NCBI GenBank assembly: GCA_002633005.1
Contig: NMRA01000013.1
Span: forward strand, 329,506 to 393,505
Source of the DNA: Phoronis australis
Lineage: Eukaryota > Phoronida > Phoronidae
Direction of reading: 5' to 3'
Length of the DNA: 64,000 nucleotides
The notes beneath the pieces are model-generated. The model was not told the DNA's origin. It did no database searches and saw only the letters and a list, made by a program, of their open reading frames with translations. A program made the position numbers and the translations under genes. Shown here piece after piece: positions 1-10,865 of this stretch. Numbering within the stretch: position 1 is the stretch's first letter; the number at the start of each line of letters is the position of its first letter.

Positions 1-527
1 CAGTCGGTAAATGCATTAATTTTAGTCTCAGTTCTTCCACGCGTGTTTCTCCCGAGAGGTTAGTACCTAACGTGCAGACGAGCGTTCCAAATTGGAACGC
101 TAAGTCCCGCGTGGCAGCGCTGCACGCGAAACAAGATGGCGGACGACCTTTGGAGACTGACGACGAGAGGTAATCGGACTATAGTGGTACTGTACACAGG
201 CGTCTTCACACAGCTTTCGTCCCCACTGTATAGACATATCGTCGGGATACATATAGTCGTCAGGGTACAATCACAGGCGTCATCAGCTTCTGATCGTCCC
301 CAATACACTACATATAATACTACATTATATGTAGTGTATTGGGGACGATCAGAAGCTGAGGACGCCTGTGGGTCCAGTGGTCATCCGCCATCTTCTTTCA
401 CGTGCAGCCCAGCCACGTGAGCCTTAGCGTTCCAAATCTGGAGTGATCGTCTGCACGTTAGGTACTAACCTCTCGGGAGAAACACGCATGGAAGAACTGA
501 GACGAAAATCTGTGCATTTACCGACTG
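1..527. mobile_element. Foldback MITE with about 110-bp terminal inverted repeats
   Basis: The left end begins CAGTCGGTAAATGCA at base 1, and its exact reverse complement ends at 527. Similarity between the arms continues for about 110 bp (1-110 against 418-527). Inside lies a second, separate palindrome at 274-368. Both arms carry AAGATGGCGG (133-142 on +, 385-394 on -). No transposase is encoded; the two ORFs over this stretch are shadows of the palindrome. The left target-site duplication lies outside the window, so the superfamily is not assigned. Confidence 0.85.
274..368. repeat. 45-bp stem hairpin with 5-nt loop
   Basis: Arms 274-318 and 324-368 are reverse complements with one mismatch, separated by the loop ACTAC. 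It forms the centre of the foldback element at 1-527. A transcript through it would fold into a long, nearly perfect hairpin of the kind Dicer cuts; that consequence is inferred. Confidence 0.9.
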
Positions 528-659
528 TTTAATGTTTTTTTTGAAACCACTTAAAAACTTGTAGATTTTACTAATGCACTTTTTGTTCATTTTCAAAAGA
601 TATTTTCGAAATTAAATCTCTTCAGATGGAACAAAAAACAACATAGGGATTGTTTTTTT

Positions 660-1245
660 GGTTCCTATGTGCCTAGCGCCGGAGCACACAGGTATCACGC
701 AGTGGCATGCGCTTTAGCATCGGATAGTGTAAACTCAGCAGTCATTGTTTAGCTTTACAACACCGTGAAAAAATGGCGGACTGTGAACGATTTTTAGCCT
801 TGTCATGCAAGTAGCTTCGCAGCAGCTATTTCGTTTCTGCAGTGATGTTTTAAAGCCACGTGTTGAAACACATACATGTACAGTATTTAATAACACATAT
901 ATCTAGCGGATTTAACAGTGTGTTATTCATACTGTATGAATACAGGACAGTATCGTTACCAAAAGTCATTGACAATAGAAAGATGCACTCCGAAAAGGCT
1001 CAATCACAATTTCTAGGATTCACATTTCCTGAACACAGATTTTAAGCAACGATTTGTCTGCCCAATAGACCACATTTACACTTCAGTCCATCAGTCATGC
1101 CAGTTAGTTTGCGTAAAGTGCTGCCTGTTGAGAATTCAACTAGCCAATCAGAAATGCCAATGTAAAAAATTTCTCGAGGAAAATTAGGTGATACCTGCGT
1201 GCTGGCTACCGACCACCTAGCAGCACGCAGGGAACCAGCGAGGGG
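660..1245 (+). repeat. Dispersed repeat, copy 1 (inverted partner near 33.3-33.8 kb)
   Basis: This stretch matches the reverse complement of about 33300-33815 over most of its length, including blocks around GTATCACGCA, TGAATACAGGACAGT, CTCCGAAAAGG and GGAACCAGCGAG. Ends at about 665-700 and 1190-1240 resemble each other in inverse (CAGGTATCACG against GTGATACCTG), suggesting a non-autonomous DNA transposon. A short ATGGCGGACTG start followed by a stop after 13 codons is not taken as a gene. Confidence 0.7.
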
Positions 1246-1654
1246 ATTGTTTATGCAATTCCTGTTGTCCCAGGCACTAACCGACACCTGTCAGGCCAAA
1301 GGAAAAATGCAGCAGACAAATGCAACATGCTGGGTGCTTAACAGTTTCGGCCCACGCATTGGTCATCAAAATATATGTTTTTTACTGCAAAACAGTTCTA
1401 AACTCAGCATTTATGTTGAAATTTTTGGTGCAGGCATTTTGGATTTATTTGAAGAAAATAAAATTAAAATATTTGAATTTATAGAGAATGGCCACCAATA
1501 AAGTAAAACATTAACTTTATTTCACTATATTGCATTGTTACATACAACAAAGCATGACATAATTAAAATGAAAGAAGAGATTGAGCTACAAATGCAAATG
1601 CAACTTGCCGGTTTTATGCTTAGGCGGACGACCATTAGGTTCCCGAGTGTAGTA

Positions 1655-2070
1655 AGTATTATATATAGTTTATTGGGGGTGATCAGAAGCGTAGGATGCC
1701 TGTGGTACTGTACTATTGTAGCTATGGTAGGGACTAGACAATGACCATCGTCTCTGCTGGCGCACGTTGTTATAAATACTCTTCGCACATAGAGCATTAG
1801 AGGGACACCTTAGGAGGTAGTGGATGTATTTAATTCCTTCCAACTCGAACAAATACTCTCCTTATCAAAGTTTTTCTTCGAGCAGTCCCTCGTTCAGTTC
1901 CTAAAATCGGTAACTCGCCATTTTTAGCACTGCACCCAGCAGGTACTAGTAGCATGATGTATGTATCCCCTACTAAACGCAGTGTAAAAATGGCGAGTTA
2001 CCGAGTTTGGGAACTGCGCCAGCACAGACAATGGTTATTGTCTATGGTAGGGACGTGTCAAACTCTCACT
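1655..2070. repeat. Degenerate relatives of the 1-527 foldback plus a 39-bp arm hairpin
   Basis: 1655-1745 resembles the inner part of the 1-527 element (GATCAGAAGC, GCCTGTGGTACTGTAC). At 1895-1933 and 1979-2016 lie inverted arms sharing CGGTAACTCGCCATTTTTA, with a 45-nt loop. A GTCTATGGTAGGGAC-type block occurs on both sides (1725-1740, 2038-2053). This looks like an old, rearranged insertion. Confidence 0.55.
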
Positions 2071-2770
2071 ACTGATTGGCTTTTCCCTGATGTTGCATAA
2101 ATATACATTATTACATGGCAAAGTCGTTAACCCCAGTAATCTAGAGCCTGAGTGGATTTTGGAGAATTATCGCGAGGGCTCTAGATAAGGGGGATAATGA
2201 CTTAGAACATGTAATAATCTATTATACCACATACTGAATAATAAAAATTGCAATGAATCGATCTACAATGTACCTTTCTCGACTTGCCGCGACTTTTGTA
2301 ACTTTCTATGTCAGAGGCTTGGGGTAGGAGGTCGTGACCTTTTAAGAAATGCCGAGTTATTCTTATTGAAATAATGTTCTTACTTAAAAACCAAATAAAA
2401 ATTGAAACAAAATAGAAATAAAGTGAACCTGTAAAATAATTTTTAAGCAACTGATTTAGCTTACTACACATCTGAGCATGCTAAGCTTCCACTGTGAAAA
2501 TATCATCTGCTAAAGTAGGTTACCACTGGTTACCGAGTATAATGTCCAAGTCAAAGGTTCCCGACACGTTACCTGCATTTAAACTGGAGATTGATGATTT
2601 ACAAGTGAGAGAAAATGACAGATAAATTTTACTGAATTAAAGATGTCATTTTTATTGAAATTTTGCATCTTCTTTTTCATTGCGTATAAGTGTCGGTACG
2701 ATGTCGTTTGTTGAACATGCGATTATTGCGCGTGCTCATTTCAGTATTTTATTTTCACGTTTGATGACGT
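2071..2770. other. No gene seen
   Basis: AT-rich sequence. The only structure noticed is a short inverted repeat (TCTAGAGCC near 2140, GGCTCTAGA near 2178). ORFs are short and without recognisable domains. Confidence 0.5.
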
Positions 2771-2773
2771 GAG

Positions 2774-2852
2774 CTGCTAAGTGGCGCAGCGGTTAAGTCG
2801 ATGACTCAAAATTCATGGGTTGCGGGTTCAAAACCAGCCTCGATTTCCCACC
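2774..2852 (+). repeat. tRNA-like SINE head
   Basis: AAGTGGCGCAGCGGTTAAG (2779-2797) fits a pol III A box, and GGGTTCAAAACC (2824-2835) fits a B box with two departures from GGTTCGANTCC. A CCACCA-like end follows. The intervening sequence does not fold as a proper tRNA, so it reads as a tRNA-derived SINE head, not a working tRNA gene. Confidence 0.5.
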
Positions 2853-2859
2853 AAAGTGC

Positions 2860-3895
2860 TATTCAACGCGTGTTGAATAACTAAATGGGTTATTTAACAG
2901 TTGTATTGGCCATGTCAGTCTGATAATGTGGTATAATGGCGATTATCGATTGGACAGCCATTGTTTCACAGTGGCTATGGTATTTCCACTCCTCCAGAAA
3001 TTAGGGAAACAGGGAACCGCATTATTGATGACGTAGACCGTAAATTCTTCTAGGCATACGTCATTTTCTTTGTTTGAGTTTTTAATCTTGTTGAAGCATG
3101 TGACTGGTGAGAAGTTGGAGAAATTTTCGCTCCTGTTTGACTGCTTGTATTTTGTAAGGTAAGACATTTTTCATATAAAATGACCTCTTTTTTCTCTTTT
3201 TATATCTCTTGCTCACCAAATTTCATTTAAATCAATTCACCGTATCATGGTCTGCTAAATCTGTGTGAAAGTTAAGACCAAAGCAGGCTGACCAGCCATA
3301 ACAGTCCATAGGCTCGCGCTAGACTTTTAAAAGTATTTCCAACATGGCTAAAGCATCTGAAAACTTTTACCCATTTTCAAAAATTATTAGTCGAATACTT
3401 TCTCTTTCCCAACCTTGCAATTGATAAAAACACAGTTACACGGACCAAACTTTTTATTTTTCATGTTTTATGTACGAGTTTTTTCATAAGTGTGTTAATA
3501 GTAAAAGAATTTTGCCTTAAGAAAAAAAAATGATCAACATTCCAAGGTTATATTGGAGGGGATGTCAGCCAACATGGGTTAAATTATGACCTAAAACGTT
3601 TGCACAGGGTTCTCTCTATACCAGAGTTACTGGGTGTGTATGTGGGCATTTAAATGATGTTGATCTTAAAAATAATTGTGCTGGAATTCCCCCCTATCCC
3701 TGGGTTAGGGCGGTTGAAGGCCAATCACATGGGCACTTCATTGATGTTAACCTAAAAAAGTTGTGCAGGCTAACATGGACATTTTGATGAGCAATGCATT
3801 TAGGTCCAAGAATGTAAACATAACTTGTGACTTGCAAAATAAAACCTGAATCATGCAGATTATTGAATATAAAACTCATTAAGTAACAAACTGAC
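2860..3895. other. No gene seen
   Basis: Unique-looking AT-rich sequence on both strands. ORFs are under 80 codons, without splice context or domain signal. Confidence 0.5.
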
Positions 3896-3899
3896 ATTT

Positions 3900-4275
3900 A
3901 CTTTACCTTGCTTTCTTTCGGCCGCCACCGAAATGCAAATGCATCCCAGTCTCTCAGTAACTTTTTCAGGGCCCTCAATGCCTTGATTTTGGGGTTGAAT
4001 ATTGACCCCATTCCATCCAAAAAATATTGTAAAATCACGCGAAATACCCCTCATGAGGCCCACCCAAAGTTTCGAATAATTTTTTACTTCCACATGTCAC
4101 AAGAGCTTAAAATGCTACTTTTGGCTTTTTGAGGCAGATCCCATGAGGATTTGCAACAGAGTGCCTGGTGCTATTGATGGTGATCGGGAGGTAGAATTTT
4201 CCATTTGCCCCAAAAAATTCCCCTCATAGAAGGTGCAGGTACCTTTCCTCTCGGATAATAGAGGGCCCTTTTTTA
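3900..4275 (+). repeat. Dispersed repeat shared with 54.6-55.2 kb
   Basis: Blocks shared in the same order with 54600-55250 include CCTCAATGCC/CTTGATTTTGGGG, AAAAATCACGCGAAAT, CACGAGGCC-type, TGCTATTGATG(G/A)TGATCGGGAGGT and CCCCTC..AGA. Part of the left end also recurs at 34600-34680 (GTCCCAGTCCCTCAATAAC-like). The family is unidentified. Confidence 0.6.
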
Positions 4276-4279
4276 CACT

Positions 4280-5620
4280 TGCGACATTTAGAGGGCTGAC
4301 TATTTTGATTTAAAAATAGAAAATAAACTTGTTATTCACGGTGTCGTGTGTTCCTTTTACTCCTTGTCGAATCCCAAACAATATTTGACACAACAAATTA
4401 TGTGCTGAAATTTGGTAATTTGTAATATTTGTGTAATATAAGAATAATAAGTTTAAAGCTTGAGTTCATATTTCGTGTCACATGCAGACGACAAATGGGA
4501 GCTCGCTGTGAAGCGACAAATTGCCATTACCAAGAGCGCTTACCCCCCTCCCCTCCGCTTCTGAGTTGAACATTTCATCTCGGTAACAGCGTGATTTCAG
4601 TAGGAGTGATGGACATGAAATGAAACATTTGCTTGCTATTTTTAGGACTCAAATCGAAGTAAGACTATCATTTGCGGCGCGACTTGATTCGAGCTGACTG
4701 TGAATCGACAGGCGAGTAGGTTTCCCGAAATTAATTTTTAATGTCATGTTGCGAAAGCATTCACCAAGTTGGCGAATGGACTTAGCTCTACCATCGCCAG
4801 TGCCGCTCAGAATTAACCAATGGCGACTGGCTAGCTGGAGCCTAGAGACCAGTTTCAGTATGGCAGTTTATGGTTAACAATTGGCCTTAAATTAGGTACA
4901 TTGACTAGTTTATGTAGATTAATAGCAGAATTGATCAATTTGGATGATATTCCATACCTTTTCATTTGTATTTTTGTTAATCGATGACTTTGTAAGGCTC
5001 ATTATACAGTGTAGGTAATCTTTGTTGGGCAAATTTTGGTCACCTGACCAAATCCTAGAGATTTGATTGGGTCAAAACCTGAATTTCTTGATATTAAGAA
5101 TGCAGCTTTTGGCTAGGTTTTCCTCACAATATTACCATGTTTTATCATAGGATTTTTCATGAAATAAACCCACAGTTTGTCAATTCGTTATGACAGTAGT
5201 GTTTTTGTAAATTTTTTCATTGAATAACATGTAATGACTTTCTACTCAAACATGTTAAACATTTCTTCAGTAATTGGGACAAGAATAGTTGCTGATATTG
5301 CCATTCTTTCCAAAGTTAACTTTGTTGCTAGTGCTTGGAAATCATTGAGTGGGTACAACAAAGTAAACATCGATTCCTTTGCCTTCATGAGGTATTTGAC
5401 AAAATATTATTCCACTTGCCTGACACTTATGAAGGAAAGGAACTGTTTAATTTTTTGAATAATGATAAATGCATTTTGTGAACACTAAACACCTCATCAA
5501 AAATGTTAATTTTCCTGTTTTGTGTTCCTCATTTAATTAGAATGTTTTTTCACTGTGTTGCACACCAGTGAAAAAATTTCAAACTTCAGTTTGAGGGGTT
5601 TGTAGTGAGTGTTTAATTAT
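4280..5620. other. No gene seen; possible 5' region of the 5.9-kb gene
   Basis: No ORF with domain signal or convincing exon was found. Because a good splice acceptor sits immediately before the ATG at 5863, a non-coding first exon of that gene may lie here, but I cannot place it. Confidence 0.4.
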
Positions 5621-5629
5621 AGTTACACG

Positions 5630-5770
5630 TGGGCGGCGCACCAAAGGGGTCTGCGGGGCTATAGCCCCCCACTTTTTTCAGTGCTACGCCGCACATGGTC
5701 AAGGGCGGTGCACCACAGGGGGGCTGAGGGGCTTTAGCCCCCCACCTTTTTCAGTGCTGCACTGCTCATA
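5630..5770 (+). repeat. Two tandem about 66-bp GGGCGGCGCACC units
   Basis: Units at about 5630-5698 and 5702-5768 share GGGCGG(C/T)GCACCA, a TATAGCCCCCCAC/TTTAGCCCCCCAC core and TTTTTCAGTGCT. A single inverted copy lies at 42541-42610. Each unit has short complementary ends (GGGCGGCG against CGCCGC), as in a very small MITE. Confidence 0.65.
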
Positions 5771-5862
5771 GTACTGGACAAGGCAGTCAAAATCATTTTT
5801 CTACAACAAATATATTATGACACTGTTAATTTTCTTACATGTCTCTCTTTTATGTTTTCAGA

Positions 5863-7853
5863 ATGCCTCCAAAAAAAAGAAGAAAGTTGTCAGCTCCATC
5901 TCAACCTGGCAAAGCGAGACAGTTCCTTCAAGAGAACTTCAGCTCTGTTCCCACTGAAAACATGAAGAATGGTCATGCCCTCTATATATTCCTGCAGTGC
6001 AACAAGTCAATGACAGAGACAGTGTCAACTTTAAAAAGCGAACTTATTGGTGATTGGAAAATTACTACAAACAACATAACGTCGCTGGTGAATAGGTCAC
6101 TAAAGAAGTATCAATCACTTACAAATGAAAGAAGCATGTCCCGATTTAAAGAAGTGTGCGAAGAGTTGTTTCCTCTTGTTCCTGAACCCAGTGAAGAACC
6201 TGTGTCTTGCGAGGTTGCTGACCATCATCATGAACCTGTATCTCCTGAGCTGACACAACCAGAGCTTGAAGCTGGCCCTTCAGCTGAATCAGAGCCATCC
6301 ACCTCTACAAGATCCTCTAAGCGAAAAGCCCTAACACCTACGGAACAAAAACTAAAGAGACGGCTACAGTATGTTGCAAAAGAAAGGTCTGCTGAAAAGC
6401 TTAAGTATAAGAAAATCATTCGTGATCTCAAATCTTCACTGAAGTCTACAAAAGCATGTCAGATCAAGCATTTGACACAACAGATAAAGCGCCAGAAAGT
6501 TATCATTGAACAAAAGAAACAAGTAATCCATGAAATACGACAAAGTCAGTGTGGGAAACTTCAGGATGAATTGGCAAGGCTGAGAAATACTCACCGTAAA
6601 ATGAAGAGGTTTGTACATGTTTTTATGAGTAAAATGTATACTTTGATTGTTTAAGGGCTGTTCCAGTAAAATCCGTGTGGGAGGGGGGGGGGACCCGCAG
6701 TAGAAATAAAAATTCATGGGTGGTGGTCTTCAGGAAAAAACTCAAATTATGGTGGCCGTTCCTGTAAGAAGTGATGCATTAAAAATGGGTGTTATTTTTT
6801 TACCTGTTTATGTTGACAGGTTGGTTACTTCAGCCGTCAAAACTCAACAAAATGCAATTGGCATATATTCTAACTTATCCCAATACAAAAACGCCCATAT
6901 TGCCAGTGAACAGAGTACAATATGTTCACTAAGCCATTAATCAAGTCATGGGCAACTTGATATGAGCCAACTATTTGTCTGCAGTCCTATTGAACTGAAA
7001 AGTTATGCAACACTAAACTGGTGTTAACACATATAAGAAAATTAATGATTTTTAAATAAAAAGTATGAGTCCTCATACTCCTGAGTAAGATAAACAAGTT
7101 CCAATATTCATTTGACATAGAAGTATTTATAAAAGAGTTCGTGGAGACAGTTTGAGATTCATAGATCCTTATAAATGAAAAAATGTTCATTGAAATTATA
7201 GACACATGGTGAACAGAGACACCTGGTGGCTGCCAAAAGTATTGCTCACAGGCTACTTTAGTTTTTGACAATAAATAGTGGACAACTAGTTCTTGTCTGT
7301 CAATCATCTAAGTTCTTAACAGGTCCTCCTTGAGGCAATTTGTTTGCAAGTGTTGGATTTTATATTTTAACCTATCAAAAATAATTAAAAATTATAGGTC
7401 ATGGGTTGGAGAAATAAATGAAAAATATGGGCGGTGGGTACGAAATAAAAGTGCCTTCCCCCTCCCATACAGATTTTGCTGGAACAGCCCTAAGCAAAAT
7501 TAAGTGAACTTTGCTTAAGCATATCTGGTAATGATACATAAGAAAACCAGGGTTAGTGCTTATCTCTAACAACTCCTTAAAAGTCTCTCATTCAAAAGTG
7601 CTCTTGATTATTTATGTTAAAATGTGATTACGAAAAGAACTTATCAAAGACAATAAACATTTATTTCAGGTATTACAAATTAAGGGACCAACGCTTAAAA
7701 AGTCACACTCCTGATCCATCACTCAGGGCAAAGGACCAGCACATCGTTGAACTCCAGCAGAGAAATGAGCGGCTCCAAGAGAAAGTTGAAGAATTAGAAA
7801 ACATAGTCAGAGCTCAGAAAGAAAGTGATGCTGCGGCCCCCTTTCCGGAATAA
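5863..7853 (+). CDS. Unrecognised basic coiled-coil protein, 309 aa (two exons)
   Basis: Model: join(5863-6608, 7670-7853). The ATG follows a pyrimidine-rich acceptor (TTATGTTTTCAG|A). The donor AGAG|GTTTGT and acceptor TTATTTCAG|G restore an Arg codon in phase 2. What is seen: a PPKKRRK nuclear-localisation-type motif at residues 2-8; a compact N-terminal region to about 100; an acidic Pro/Ser/Glu linker (about 105-155); then Lys/Arg/Gln/Glu-rich heptad-like helices (about 165-248) continuing in exon 2 as a leucine-containing coiled coil (about 265-298). No zinc-binding or catalytic motif is visible. I do not recognise the family; a nuclear or DNA-associated protein, possibly transposon-derived, is an inference. 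If the intron is retained, the frame ends at TAA 6652-6654, exactly where a MITE begins. A poly(A) signal lies at 8128-8133. Confidence 0.6.
6655..7490. mobile_element. PIF/Harbinger-like MITE in the intron of the coiled-coil gene
   Basis: Left end GGGCTGTTCCAGTAAAATC, right end GATTTTGCTGGAACAGCCC, giving inverted repeats of about 34 bp with few mismatches. It is flanked by TAA on both sides (6652-6654 and 7491-7493). A 3-bp TWA duplication with GGGC...-type termini is the hallmark of PIF/Harbinger. At 836 bp with no transposase motif it is non-autonomous. Confidence 0.8.
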
Positions 7854-8127
7854 AAGGCATATCCCACTAAGACTTATGTTCTACAGAGTTGGTGTTTACG
7901 TGGACACACAAACTGGGTGCACTCTCCGACCAACTTGTAGGGGAGTCCCTATCCACCATTTTGGAATTTTTTTGTTTTCTGAAAAATGTTTCTTACTAAG
8001 TAAATGCAAGGTTTGTCGTATCCTGAAAATTCCATGCTGTTTTTAAAAGTATTAAGAAAGTTATTGTGAAAAAACTAATTTTGGGTCACATAAAGGGTCC
8101 TTTATTCCCATGTATTTAGTGGACTAA

Positions 8128-8133
8128 AATAAA
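8128..8133 (+). terminator. Candidate poly(A) signal of the coiled-coil gene
   Basis: AATAAA lies 275 nt downstream of the predicted stop codon, the first canonical hexamer seen after it. No transcript evidence is available. Confidence 0.45.
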
Positions 8134-8330
8134 GGGCTAATTATCGCTCTTCAAATGTTTATAAAGACAACGACTTATCAATTTTGTTGATTTTTTGTTT
8201 TGATTTGTGTTTGATGTTCTTTTAAATCAGTGCATTTTTAAATATTAAATAGTTGATTGAATGTTTTTGTCATGTCCCTGCCATATCATATGTTTCTGAA
8301 TTGTTTTGGTTTGAAAATCTGTAATACCGA

Positions 8331-8390
8331 TAGACTGTGACCACCGTCTCTACTTAAACAACACCAGCAAGAGATGGTGGTCACCGTCTA
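8331..8390. other. Hairpin, 19-bp stem
   Basis: TAGACTGTGACCACCGTCT (8331-8349) pairs with AGATGGTGGTCACCGTCTA (8372-8390), with one mismatch and one G-U pair, around a loop of about 22 nt. Size and shape are within the range of a pre-miRNA or a small palindrome left by a MITE; the sequence alone cannot decide. Confidence 0.55.
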
Positions 8391-8839
8391 GAATTCAGAG
8401 CGTATTTGTGTTGCGTGGTCCACACACGTTGTGCTTCACAGCAAAAACATTTTTAGTTTGCATGAATCAATATATTAATTTATTTAAAAGTCTCAGTTTT
8501 CATGGGTAAAGGTCTAAAACCATGGTTCTAGCCTTTGTTGTTCATCCAAAAATGATAACTGTTGGACCAGTTGTGATGGTGTATATTGAGATCGATCATC
8601 AGGAATGTTACGCAGTTGAAGAATTTGCTGTAATCTACGAGATCCAGAAGTAGCCCCCCCCCCTTTTCAGAGCACTTCTTCAGCATGAAATTTTTACTCC
8701 AATAAGCCCTCCAGACGAGAAGAAATTGAAAACGACTTTGTTAATCTTTATGGAGTCTACATAGCAAGTCAGCTAGTAGACAGTAAAGCTGTCTCAACTG
8801 GTCCTAGAGGTGGTTGTTATCCCATAGGTTGGAGCAGCT

Positions 8840-9293
8840 CACTAGTCTTAAGGTGCACTAGTCTGGAGGTCTACCAATAAGGCGGAAGTAAGCCATAAAA
8901 CATAATGCAACTTTTGTCTGTATCTTACTAAATCACTCATGTGCCCAAAAGCCATCACATACATCAAGTTAATTGGGCTGCACTAAAGATACCTTGATTT
9001 TAGATTTTTGGCAAACAGCAAAATTCAAACTTTGTGACCCAAGCTTTTGCAAGTTTAATGAACCATAATTTGCGAACAACAATAATATTGCTCTCTATGT
9101 TTTCATGTAACAAAAGCTTCTGGTAAGAGTTAAGCCCAAAGCATTGCTTCAATGTCGTACGAATGCGAATGCAGTTCCTAAACTTTATTTTGAAATGTTT
9201 AGAGATTGTTTTTCACATCCATTCACTGACACATGGAAGAATCATGTACAGAGAAACATGCACACCTTTGGACTAGTGCACTTTCGGACTAGT
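8840..9293. mobile_element. Foldback element with about 31-bp CACTAGTC termini
   Basis: Left CACTAGTCTTAAGGTGCACT (8840 onward) and right AGTGCACTTTCGGACTAGTG (ending 9293) are inverted, with roughly 25 of 31 positions matching. Each end itself contains a doubled ACTAGTGCAC motif. No coding capacity and no clear target duplication. Confidence 0.6.
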
Positions 9294-9597
9294 GCACATT
9301 CGTAATACGGCATATAACTGGACTATGTCATATATCCCCATAGACCCTCCATACGATTAAATCTTTTCGATGAATTATGCCTTGCGCTGATTAAACCATC
9401 AGTCATTTTACTCTTATCTTTTGTTATCTTTTGCGCACTCACTGTGCATGCTGATTGTCTGCCGAGGCTGGTCCTGCTTTTTTATGGAATGATTCCCGTT
9501 CGCCATTCGAGTCTTGTGTCTGTCTGCCTCTTAAACGGTACAGGCATGCCCTCAACAGGTTGCAGATTTTAGCAACACTCCAGCATGAAAAGAATTC

Positions 9598-9810
9598 TAT
9601 GTCGACAACAATCGAGATTGGGCAACTGGCTCGGTTTGTGTAGATTGTGTACCACGAAGTATGCTGCAATGATTGAGACACCATGCAGTTGTGGACCAAC
9701 CACATTGCTTCTGCACTCCCCAGATCCAAAAGTACTTTTTGAATTTATGTTTTGAAAGTTTTTAAACGGCATTGTTTGAATAGTTCGTCAAAAGTATACG
9801 TGGGCACTGG
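9598..9810 (+). repeat. Dispersed SINE-like repeat, copy 1
   Basis: Shares with 28013-28270 the head ATCGAGATTGGGCAACT and a tail beginning CAAAAGTA followed by a diverged T-rich stretch, then TTTGAATAGTTC and AAAGTATACG, in the same order. The middle is diverged. Confidence 0.6.
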
Positions 9811-9814
9811 TAAC

Positions 9815-10860
9815 AAGAAATGCGGCTTTTACAACCTAAAACTTTTGTGCAGTGTTGCCAGTTTTCTGATTTTCATTAATTTTACTTTTTGTGCGACATA
9901 ATTGGGTCAATAACCAAACCAGCAAGCAACAGTGGGGTTTTAGGTAAGCCAAGCGTAGTCGTACAGTTCTTTGCCAAGGCCTAACATGCTGTAATGTGCC
10001 CTTAATTTGTGTGACTGTCCTGGAATTTGTCCCCTGTAATGTCCTTGTGTTCTGATTCCACCACTGCCAGGCCATTACAATCTCCATTCACTATTTATAC
10101 ATGTATGTACAAGACCTACATCCCAATATTTCAAGGGTCTTGCTGTTGGGGCACCCGGCCAATGAAGAAAATTCCACTGGTATTGAGTTTTGAACCTGTC
10201 TAGCAATTAAGTCTAGATCAGCCACTCGACTAGTCTTTGCCCAAAGGTCTAAAGCCAAAGTTCTGGTCTTTGTAGTTTTCTCAAAAATGAAAAATGTGGA
10301 TAGGTTTCATGACAGTTCTGTGGAGTATAGTGTGAGTGATTGTCACAAATGGTATTCAGTAGAACTTTGTTTGAATGATGTCGTTTTGAGTAAAAGAAGT
10401 CATAGCAATTTAGCCTCTGCTCTGTTACGTTTTGATCTGAAAGTTCCATTATTTTCAGATCACAGCCTTGCTTAGCAAGAAATGTTTGAGCTGCACTAAA
10501 CAATTGAGTGGAAATTGGAAAACATGTTTGGTGTTGGTGTATCTGTGTTTCTGGCATATTTTCTGAAATCTACAGTGCAAGCAGCATTCGCAATTCCTGT
10601 CTCTCCCTCTATTAAACTTGTGATCTTGAGAGAAAATACTAAAATTGCTATTTTTTTGATGTCCTATTTTTTTCAGTGGACGTAGCAAGGTAAAAATACA
10701 CAGTTTTGATGAATTACTTCATCTTTTAGAAGTCTCCATTGAGTGTAATGTTCATGATTGTTCTTTCAGGTGTCTTGACTTGAGACAGGGCAGAAACATT
10801 GGACTTTTGGTGAACCAGACTATTGATTAAGTCAGCCACTTGATCTGTGGTTTTTGCTCA
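9815..10860. other. Region upstream of UFSP1, no gene seen
   Basis: No exon or repeat family could be defined. Any UFSP1 promoter or non-coding first exon should lie in or near this stretch, but no TATA box or CpG-rich segment stands out. Confidence 0.4.
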
Positions 10861-10865
10861 AAGAT

